NCBI RefSeq assembly: GCF_025725725.1
Contig: NZ_CP107020.1
Coordinates: 62,001-126,000, forward strand
Reading direction: 5' to 3'
Source: Brachybacterium huguangmaarense
GTDB lineage: Bacteria; Actinomycetota; Actinomycetes; Actinomycetales; Dermabacteraceae
DNA: 64,000 nucleotides
Positions 49,879-57,144 of this stretch are shown piece by piece. The position numbers and the translations under genes are program-made. Numbering within the stretch: position 1 is the stretch's first letter; the number at the start of each line of letters is the position of its first letter. The notes under the pieces are model-generated. The model saw nothing but the letters and a program-made list of their open reading frames with translations. It searched no databases and was not told the origin of the DNA.

Positions 49879-52230
49879 ATGAACCAGCCTGGACCGACCC
49901 CGCACTCCGACCCGCACGACCCGCTGGACCCGGTGGACGCCGCGAGCGACCTCGACACGGTCGAGCATGCCGCGGCGACGCCCGAGCAGCCCCAGCCCTC
50001 CGCGGACCTCGGCCTCACGGACGACGAGTACGCCCGGATCCGGGAGATCCTGGGCCGCCGCCCGACCAACGCCGAGCTCGCGATGTACTCGGTCATGTGG
50101 TCCGAGCACTGCTCGTACAAGTCCTCCAAGACGCACCTGCGCATCTTCGGGGAGAAGACGACGGAGGCGATGCGCGAGCACCTGCTCGTGGGGATCGGCG
50201 AGAACGCGGGCGTGGTCGACATCGGCGACGGCTGGGCGGTGACCTTCAAGGTCGAGTCCCACAACCATCCCAGCTACGTCGAGCCCCATCAGGGTGCCGC
50301 GACCGGCGTCGGCGGCATCGTGCGCGACATCATCGCGATGGGCGCCCGCCCCGTCGCCGTCATGGATCAGCTGCGCTTCGGCGCGATCGACGCCCCCGAC
50401 ACGGCGCGCGTGGTCCACGGCGTCGTCTCCGGGGTGGGCGGCTACGGCAACTCGCTCGGCCTGCCCAACATCGGCGGCGAGACCGTGTTCGACGCCGCGT
50501 ACCAGACCAACCCGCTCGTCAACGCGCTCGCGATCGGCGTGCTGCGCCACGAGGACATCCACCTCGCCTCGGCGACCGGGACCGGCAACAAGGTGGTCCT
50601 GTTCGGGGCCCGCACGGGCGGCGACGGGATCGGCGGCGCCTCGATCCTCGCCTCGGAGACCTTCGAGGAGGGCGGACCGGCCAAGCGGCCGAGCGTGCAG
50701 GTGGGCGACCCCTTCATGGAGAAGGTGCTCATCGAGTGCTGCCTCGAGCTGTTCGCGGCCGACGTCGTCGAGGGCATCCAGGACCTCGGCGCGGCCGGCA
50801 TCTCGTGCGCGACGAGCGAGCTCGCCTCCAACGGCGGCTCGGGCATGCACGTGGACCTCGAGAACGTGCTGCTGCGCGACCCGACGCTGAACGCCGGCGA
50901 GATCCTCATGAGCGAGTCCCAGGAGCGGATGATGGCCGTCGTCCGCCCCGAGCGGCTCGAGGAGTTCCTGGCCATCACGCGCCGCTGGGACGTCGAGACC
51001 GCCGTGATCGGCGAGGTGACGGGCGACGGACGCCTCACGATCGACCACTTCGGGCGCCGCATCGTCGACGTCGACCCGGTGACCGTGGCCCACGGCGGCC
51101 CCAGCTACGAGCGCCCCTACGCCCGACCCGCCTGGCAGGACGCGCTCCAGGCCGACCGTGCCGAGGCGCTGCCCCGGCCCGTCGGGGCCGAGGAGATCGC
51201 CGCGCAGATCCGCACCCTGATCGCCTCGCCGAACCTCGCGTCCGCCCAATGGATCACCGACCAGTACGACCGCTACGTCGGCGGCAACACGGCCCTGGCC
51301 ATGCCCGATGACGCGGGCGTGCTCCGCATCGACGAGGCCACCGGGCGGGGGGTCGCGCTCGCGACCGACGCCAACGGCCGCTACACCAAGCTCGACCCCC
51401 GCACCGGCGCCCGGCTCGCGCTCGCCGAGGCCTACCGCAACGTCGCGACCACGGGCGCCGTCCCGCTCGCCGTCACCGACTGCCTGAACTTCGGCTCCCC
51501 CGAGGACCCGGGCCCCATGTGGCAGCTGGTCGAGGCGATCGACGGTCTCGCCGACGGCTGCCGGGAGCTCGGGGTGCCCGTGACCGGCGGCAACGTCTCG
51601 CTGTACAACTCGACGGGCGAGCCGGGGCGCATCGACTCCGCGATCCATCCCACCCCCGTCGTGGGGGTCCTGGGCGTGTTCGACGACGTCGCCCGGCGCA
51701 CCCCCTCGGGCTGGCAGGGCGAGGGCCTCGCGATCTTCTGCCTCGGCACCACGCGCGAGGAGCTCTCGGGCAGCGCCTGGGCCGATGTCGTGCACGGGCA
51801 CCTCGGCGGCCTGCCCCCGCGCGACGATCTCGAGGCCGAGCGCGTGCTCGGCGAGATCCTCGTGGCCGCGAGCCGCGACGGCATGGCCGACGCCGCCCAC
51901 GACCTCTCCGAGGGCGGCCTCGTCCAGGCCCTCGTCGAGTCGTGCGTGCGCTTCGGGGTCGGGGCGCGCATCGTGCTCGACGACCTGTGCGACCGCGACG
52001 GCCTGGACCCGTTCACCGCGCTCTTCTCCGAGTCCTCCGCGCGCGCGATCGTGGCCGTGCCGCGCAGCGAGGAGGTGCGCTTCACGGACATGTGCACCGC
52101 GCGCGCCTTCCCGGCCCTGCGCATCGGGGTCACGACGGGGCGGTCCCTCGACATCCAGGGCGTCGGCTCCTTCGACGTCGAGGAGCTGCGCGCCCTGCGC
52201 GCGGCGACCCTGCCCTCCTACTTCGGCTGA
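49879..52230 (+). CDS. purL: Phosphoribosylformylglycinamidine synthase subunit PurL
   Basis: A 783-residue small-type PurL, the catalytic subunit of FGAM synthase that works with PurS and Pur[12 protein letters not shown] holds the active-site His, followed by [20 protein letters not shown], and two AIRS-like halves. The first 40 residues (Asp/Pro-rich) are not conserved. ATG 49879 lacks a good ribosome binding site. purL is separated from purS-purQ by about 10 kb of unrelated genes. Confidence 0.96.
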   Translation: MNQPGPTPHSDPHDPLDPVDAASDLDTVEHAAATPEQPQPSADLGLTDDEYARIREILGRRPTNAELAMYSVMWSEHCSYKSSKTHLRIFGEKTTEAMREHLLVGIGENAGVVDIGDGWAVTFKVESHNHPSYVEPHQGAATGVGGIVRDIIAMGARPVAVMDQLRFGAIDAPDTARVVHGVVSGVGGYGNSLGLPNIGGETVFDAAYQTNPLVNALAIGVLRHEDIHLASATGTGNKVVLFGARTGGDGIGGASILASETFEEGGPAKRPSVQVGDPFMEKVLIECCLELFAADVVEGIQDLGAAGISCATSELASNGGSGMHVDLENVLLRDPTLNAGEILMSESQERMMAVVRPERLEEFLAITRRWDVETAVIGEVTGDGRLTIDHFGRRIVDVDPVTVAHGGPSYERPYARPAWQDALQADRAEALPRPVGAEEIAAQIRTLIASPNLASAQWITDQYDRYVGGNTALAMPDDAGVLRIDEATGRGVALATDANGRYTKLDPRTGARLALAEAYRNVATTGAVPLAVTDCLNFGSPEDPGPMWQLVEAIDGLADGCRELGVPVTGGNVSLYNSTGEPGRIDSAIHPTPVVGVLGVFDDVARRTPSGWQGEGLAIFCLGTTREELSGSAWADVVHGHLGGLPPRDDLEAERVLGEILVAASRDGMADAAHDLSEGGLVQALVESCVRFGVGARIVLDDLCDRDGLDPFTALFSESSARAIVAVPRSEEVRFTDMCTARAFPALRIGVTTGRSLDIQGVGSFDVEELRALRAATLPSYFG

Positions 52231-52547
52231 GGCCCGGGCTCGGGCTCGGACCGGGCACACGTGGGCGCGGGCACGGACGGGGCTCGAGTACGGACGGGGC
52301 GCTCACTCCCCTCCCCGGTCGCCGAATGTCACCCCACGGCACCTATCAGGGCGGATAGGTGCCGTGGAGTGACACTCGCGGCGCCCGGGGCGGTCCGGGG
52401 TGCTGCGGCGGCCCCGGCGCGCGGGGCAGCCCGGAGCGCCGGGGCGGCCCGGAGCGCCGGGGTCGAGCAGCCAGACCGCAGCGAACCGCGGGCACGCCTC
52501 GGCTCAGCACACGGCACGCCTCGGTTCAGCGCACGGGACGCTTCGGC
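52231..52547. other. Repeat-bearing non-coding gap between convergent purL and SLH gene
   Basis: Holds hairpin repeat B copy 2 (52323-52378), a short run of GGAGCGCCGGGGCGGCCC repeats (about 52395-52462) and a 22-bp tandem array that ends inside the SLH gene (52494-52559). No supported gene. Confidence 0.7.
52323..52378. repeat. Hairpin repeat family B, copy 2
   Basis: Inverted repeat of 24-bp arms (52323-52346, 52355-52378) with two mismatches that are wobble-compatible, and an 8-nt loop. Almost identical to copy 1 at 32443-32497, and likewise between the 3' ends of convergent genes. Confidence 0.9.
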
Positions 52548-52559
52548 TCAGCGCACGAC
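52494..52559. repeat. Tandem repeat, three 22-bp units overlapping a stop codon
   Basis: Units of ACGCYTCGGYTCAGCRCACG plus two bases at 52494, 52516 and 52538. The third contains the stop codon (52548-52550) of the minus-strand SLH gene. Confidence 0.8.
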
Positions 52560-53642
52560 CTTGGTGGCCCCGCCGGGAGCCGAGTCGGGCCGTCCGGTGC
52601 CGCGCCGCGACCCGTCGCTCGGGGCGGCGCGCAGCGCCTGGACACCGCGGTCGGAGCGGGTCGTCGCGAAGCGGAGCACGTCCCAGGCCCGCGTGAAGGA
52701 GTAGTCGGCGGGCCCGGTGACCCACCGCTCGCTGTTCGAGCACGCCTCGAGCTCGTACTCCCCCTCGACGTACCGGCTGCCGGACGGCAGGGTCAGAGAC
52801 GGCACCGTGAACTCGAGCTCGACCGTGAGCGTGCCCGCGAAGCCGCGCGTCGCCGTGATGTCGACCTTGCTGCCCAGGAGCGTCGCCGTGACGCCGGGGA
52901 CGGGGCGCCCGCGGAAGTCGAAGGCCCTCGCGAGGCGCATCCGCTGGAAGTAGTCCTCGGCGCGGAGCTCGGCTCCTCTCGACGACGTCGCGTACAGGCC
53001 CAAGCGGACCGTGGTGGTGCCCTGGATCGCCCGGGCGACGGCATGCCCGTCGCTGTCGTCCGGACCGAGCGTGAGGGTGATCGAGTAGGTCTCCCCCGGC
53101 AGCACCGTGGTCGCCTCCGACTCCGGATCGCCGTTGGTCAGGGTCCACGCGTCCAGGGCGACGGTGGAGACCCGGGCCACCGTGTTCCCGTCGGCCGGGT
53201 AGGCGAGGAACGGGTTCACGCGCCGCATGAACGCGGCCATCGCGTCACGGTTGACCGAGGACAGCGGACGGAAGGTCCCGTCGGCGTATCCGCCCGCGAC
53301 CCCGGCGTCGGAGAGCCAGCAGATCTCCTTGTAGAACTGCGTCGACGGGGTCACGTCGCGGAACGGCGACGTGCGGGGCGGGGTGTAGGGCTGCTGCCCG
53401 GCGAGCCGGTACAGGAAGGCGGCCATCGCGTCACGCGCGACGGGCAGCAGCGGCCGGTAGTAGCGGGCGCCGCCCTGGGTCCAGCCGGTCGACACGCCCT
53501 GCGCGGCGAGCCACTCGATCTCCTTCGAGAACTGCAGGGACGCCGGGACGTCGGCGAAGGTCGGAGGCGCTGCGAGGGCGGGCGCCGCGAGGGCTCCGCG
53601 CGCGCCGAGAATGCCAAGGGTCAGCGCACTGCGCCGCGTCAT
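52548..53642 (-). CDS. Tat-exported SLH-repeat surface protein
   Basis: A 364-residue secreted protein. The signal MTRRSALTLGILGARGALAA...ALA has a twin arginine and cleaves near residue 25. Two SLH-like repeats follow (about 28-80 and 90-140): each runs FxDV...F...I.WL...G...GG or GY.DG...RPL..V.RDAMAAF. The C-terminal part (about 150-360) is a beta-rich domain of unknown type. SLH repeats bind pyruvylated wall glycans (established for Firmicutes). It is the last gene of the SLH/pyruvyltransferase operon, 123 nt after the previous one. The ATG at 53642 is chosen for the signal peptide. Confidence 0.85.
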   Translation of the reverse strand: MTRRSALTLGILGARGALAAPALAAPPTFADVPASLQFSKEIEWLAAQGVSTGWTQGGARYYRPLLPVARDAMAAFLYRLAGQQPYTPPRTSPFRDVTPSTQFYKEICWLSDAGVAGGYADGTFRPLSSVNRDAMAAFMRRVNPFLAYPADGNTVARVSTVALDAWTLTNGDPESEATTVLPGETYSITLTLGPDDSDGHAVARAIQGTTTVRLGLYATSSRGAELRAEDYFQRMRLARAFDFRGRPVPGVTATLLGSKVDITATRGFAGTLTVELEFTVPSLTLPSGSRYVEGEYELEACSNSERWVTGPADYSFTRAWDVLRFATTRSDRGVQALRAAPSDGSRRGTGRPDSAPGGATKVVR

Positions 53643-53765
53643 GCCGTGCTTGGGGGTCCTCGACGAAGGGGCGACCGACGGCCGCAGGTGAGGTGAACTG
53701 TATCCCGTCCCGGCCCGCCGCGAGGCCGTTGCGCCGAGATGGCCTCGATGCGGCGTCACCCCAGG

Positions 53766-54758
53766 TCAGCGTCGGAAGAGCGGGCGTCCCCAGGCGGCCC
53801 AGCGGGCGGTCGACGCCCCCGTGTCGGCGGCCGTCGCACGCAGGCGCGCGGTCGTGACGGCGGAGACGTCGGCGGCGATCTCGGCGGTCGTGCCGGGGGC
53901 GACGCGCGCGCTCGCAACGACGGCCCCGCTCGCGGCGTCGACGACCTCGAAGCGCACCGAGGCCGACGACGTCGCGGAGGCGTGCGCGACCGTCGCCGTG
54001 AGCCGCCGCGCTCCGATCGGCACCGGATGATCGCTGCTGCCCCGCGCATCGGCGCCGAAGAGCGTCACGGAGATCGCCGTCTCGAAGGTCGAGCCCGCGA
54101 TCGTGTGGTGGTCCTCGCCGCGGATCGCGGCATAGGGGTGACCGAAGCCCACCGTGAGGTTCGCATCGGTCGCGTCGTCGAACAGGACGGCGGCGGTGCT
54201 CTCCCCCGACGGCATCGAGCGCAGGCGGTACATGAACGCCGCCATCGCGTCGCGGGCGACGGCCAGACCGGGACGGTACGTGCGGTCGGGCCATCCCGTC
54301 GAGATGCCGCGCGCGGACAGCCAGCAGATCTCGGTGTAGAAGAGCGAGGAGGTGGCGACGTCCGTGAAGGGAGAGCTCGTGGGGGCCGCGTACCAGGGGC
54401 TCCGGGCGAAGCGGTACATGAACGCGGCCATCGCCTCACGGGAGACGGGGGCGAGGGGACGGTAGGTCGCATCGGCGTAGCCCGTCGAGATGCCCTGGTC
54501 CGCGAGCCAGCAGATCTCGGCGTAGAACTGGGAGCCGCGCGGCACGTCCGTGAACGGCGAGACGAGCGGCGCCGGGTACGGCGGCGTGCCTGCGAGACGG
54601 TAGAGGAACGCCGCCATCGCGTCACGGTTGACGGGGTCGAGGGGGCGGTAGACCTTCTTCCCGCCCTGGTCGTAGCCGGTGCTGATGCCCGTCGAGGCCA
54701 TCCACTCGATCTCACGGGCGAACTGGGCATCGGGGCCGACGTCGGCGAAGGTGCTCAT
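53766..54758 (-). CDS. SLH-repeat protein without signal peptide, with C-terminal NPCBM-like domain
   Basis: A 330-residue protein with three SLH-like repeats (about 1-57, 66-115, 122-178), each ending V.R.AMAAF(L/M)YR, then a beta-rich C-terminal domain (about 185-330) that resembles NPCBM-type carbohydrate-binding modules (LFDDATDANLTVGFGHPYAA). No signal peptide or membrane segment is visible: SLH repeat 1 starts at residue 3. The ORF is in the same frame as the upstream pyruvyltransferase-GT2 gene, separated only by TGA and CCC, so it may be made as a readthrough fusion or be the split-off end of one gene. Confidence 0.85.
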   Translation of the reverse strand: MSTFADVGPDAQFAREIEWMASTGISTGYDQGGKKVYRPLDPVNRDAMAAFLYRLAGTPPYPAPLVSPFTDVPRGSQFYAEICWLADQGISTGYADATYRPLAPVSREAMAAFMYRFARSPWYAAPTSSPFTDVATSSLFYTEICWLSARGISTGWPDRTYRPGLAVARDAMAAFMYRLRSMPSGESTAAVLFDDATDANLTVGFGHPYAAIRGEDHHTIAGSTFETAISVTLFGADARGSSDHPVPIGARRLTATVAHASATSSASVRFEVVDAASGAVVASARVAPGTTAEIAADVSAVTTARLRATAADTGASTARWAAWGRPLFRR

Positions 54759-54761
54759 GGG

Positions 54762-57140
54762 TCACGTCCTGCGCAGGGCGCCGGCGGCGCGGTAGAGGGC
54801 GCTGCGGGCGCTGCGGGCGCCGCGGCGGGCGAGCTGGACGGCGCTGCGCTCCTCGAGCCGGGCGCCGTGGTGGCGCGACTCGTCCTCGAGAGCGGCGAGG
54901 CGCGCACCGACCTCGGCGAGCTGGCCGGAGACGGCGTCGAGCCGTGCGAGCAGCTCGTCGTGGGTGCGTGCGAGGCCCTCGGTCGCGCGGTCGACCTGCT
55001 CGCCGACCGTGCGGGAGATGAACATCGGCAGCCCGATGCCGTGCTCTCCCACCCACTCCCGGAAGTACGCGTCGGCCAGGGTGAGGTCGACGTCGTGATG
55101 GGCGTCGTCCATCGCGAACATCGAGTTGGAGTCCGCGCCCGCGGCGCTCGGCCGCAGGTGCCACCGGGCCAGCGGCAGGTCGAGGAAGCCGACGGCGCCG
55201 TGCTGGAGCAGGCGCAGATGGAACTCGTAGTCGCCGACCGCGGGCAGGTCCTCGCGGAACAGCCCCAGCTCGTCGTGCACGCGGCGCCGGTGCACGACGG
55301 CGATGGGCGTCGTGCGGTTGACCGTCATGAAGTCGGCCAGCCGCATCGCGTGCAGGCGCGGCCACGAGAGGAAGCGCTCGTCCTCGACGAGCGTGGTCCC
55401 CTCCTGGTGCTCGTGCACGATCTCCGTGCGCACGACGACGGCGGACTCCTCGGGGTGCCTCCGCAGATGCTCGACGGTGCGCTGGAGGAAGGTGGGGTGC
55501 CACGTGTCGTCGTCGTCATGGATGCACAGCAGCTCGGACGCGGTGGCCGTGATGCCGGCATTGCTCGCCGCCTCCATGCCGGTGGACTCGGCACGGTGCA
55601 GCACGCCGATGCGGCCGAAGGACTCGTGGGCGTAGCGGGCGACCACGGCGTCGACGGCCTCGGCGTCGCCCGCGTCGTCGACGATGACGAGCTGCCAGTC
55701 CGCGCGGGTCTGGGAGAGCACGTCGCGCACGGCGCGATCGAGCATGACCGGGCGGTCCTTCGTGCGCATCACGACGGCGACGGTCGGCTCGTCGTGGCGG
55801 CCGGCCTGCTCCTGCGGGCTGAACGGGGCGAGCAGGGCCCGCAGAGGGGCGTCGAAGCGGGCGTCGGCCCCGAGGGCGGCGGCCCCGGGGTCCGGATCGG
55901 GCGCCTCCTCGCCCGTCACGGCGGCGGCGACCGCGTCCCACCAGCGCTCGGAGCATGCCAGGAGCTCGTCGCGCCGGGCCGTCAGACGGGCGTGCTCGGC
56001 GGGGCGGGCGGCGACGAGGGCGTCGAGGGCGGCGTCGAGCACGGCCGTGGCGCCGCCCGTGGCGGGGTCCCAGAGCGCGGCGAAGGGCACGCTGGCGTGG
56101 GTCATGCCGGCGTGGCGGAGGGCCCCGTCGAGACGGCTCGCGCCGTACCGGTCGAGCGGCACCGCGAGCACGGACGAGGCCGCGAGGGTCCCGAACACGA
56201 CGGGGTGGAAGCGGGTCGAGACGATCCATCGGGACCGTGCCTGGCGGGCTGCGGCGCGATCGGCCCGCTCGAGGGGCGCCAGCGTGCTCGGGGTGCCCAT
56301 GGCCGCCGCGACCCGCTCGTGCAGGCTCACGTCCGAGCCGCCGGTGTCGGGGTCGGCCATGTGGGGGACGAACTCGACCTCGGCCCCGGTCCGGTCGGCG
56401 AGGCCGTCGAGGGCCGCGGCCATGACCTGCACGTAGTCCTCGACCGGGAAGGGCCAGGGGTCCGAGCCCAGGGTCACCGAGACCCGGTCCTCGAGAGGCT
56501 CCGCCCAGGAGAGGGGGAGCCCCACGGCGTCGTCGACGGTCTCCACGAGCGCGGGATGGTCCGGCCTGATCGCCCGGGCGCGCGCGAGGCTGCCGGCGTC
56601 GCGGAGCCCGACGAGGCTGCAGAGGTCCAGGAGCTCGCCGAGCGCCTCGGCGTCGGTCACCGAGAGGTCCGGGCCGATGCTCTGGCCGCTCAGCACGACG
56701 CGCGCCCCCTGGGAGGCGGCGACCATCGCGGTCGCGGCCCGCTCGGCGAGCAGCCAGCCGTAGCGGGAGTTCAGGGCTCCTCCGCCGCCGATCACGAGCG
56801 CGTCGACGTCCCGGTACCGCTCGATGATCCCGAAGAGCTTGTCCTCGGGCGGCAGCGCGCCGGACTCGCCCGCGAGCACGCGGCAGATCTCGTCGAGATA
56901 GCGCTCGCGGTCGCGCTCGGGCCACGGGAACGTGAGCGCGGGGATGCAGCGCGCGGGCGGGGCGCCGTCGGGCCCGTACTTCTCCTGGCGCGAGACCATG
57001 ACGACGTCGAGCCCGCGCCGACGCAGCCGGTCCGCTCCCGCGAGGCCGATCGCCTCGTCGCCGACGTGATAGACGGTCTGGTCGACGTCGCACAGCAGCG
57101 CCACGCGGACGGTCCGGGACGATCCCCTGGCACGTGTCAT
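54762..57140 (-). CDS. Polysaccharide pyruvyl transferase fused to family 2 glycosyltransferase
   Basis: A 792-residue two-domain enzyme. Residues about 10-400 are a CsaB-like polysaccharide pyruvyl transferase (LCDVDQTVYHVGDEAIG, LVIGGGGALNSRYGW, STRFHPVVFGTLA with the key His). Residues about 450-690 are a GT-A glycosyltransferase (VAVVMRTKDRP, VIVDDAGD, HDDDDTW). A short coiled coil and basic tail end the protein. It has no signal peptide, so it acts at the cytoplasmic face. A combined sugar-transfer and ketal-pyruvate step on a wall glycan is inferred. It starts 4 nt after the amidase stop. Confidence 0.88.
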   Translation of the reverse strand: MTRARGSSRTVRVALLCDVDQTVYHVGDEAIGLAGADRLRRRGLDVVMVSRQEKYGPDGAPPARCIPALTFPWPERDRERYLDEICRVLAGESGALPPEDKLFGIIERYRDVDALVIGGGGALNSRYGWLLAERAATAMVAASQGARVVLSGQSIGPDLSVTDAEALGELLDLCSLVGLRDAGSLARARAIRPDHPALVETVDDAVGLPLSWAEPLEDRVSVTLGSDPWPFPVEDYVQVMAAALDGLADRTGAEVEFVPHMADPDTGGSDVSLHERVAAAMGTPSTLAPLERADRAAARQARSRWIVSTRFHPVVFGTLAASSVLAVPLDRYGASRLDGALRHAGMTHASVPFAALWDPATGGATAVLDAALDALVAARPAEHARLTARRDELLACSERWWDAVAAAVTGEEAPDPDPGAAALGADARFDAPLRALLAPFSPQEQAGRHDEPTVAVVMRTKDRPVMLDRAVRDVLSQTRADWQLVIVDDAGDAEAVDAVVARYAHESFGRIGVLHRAESTGMEAASNAGITATASELLCIHDDDDTWHPTFLQRTVEHLRRHPEESAVVVRTEIVHEHQEGTTLVEDERFLSWPRLHAMRLADFMTVNRTTPIAVVHRRRVHDELGLFREDLPAVGDYEFHLRLLQHGAVGFLDLPLARWHLRPSAAGADSNSMFAMDDAHHDVDLTLADAYFREWVGEHGIGLPMFISRTVGEQVDRATEGLARTHDELLARLDAVSGQLAEVGARLAALEDESRHHGARLEERSAVQLARRGARSARSALYRAAGALRRT

Positions 57141-57144
57141 GGGG

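Noticed and set aside
49015-52260. 1081-residue minus-strand ORF opposite purL
   Set aside because: Antisense shadow of purL and the acyl-CoA oxidase gene; no recognisable domain.
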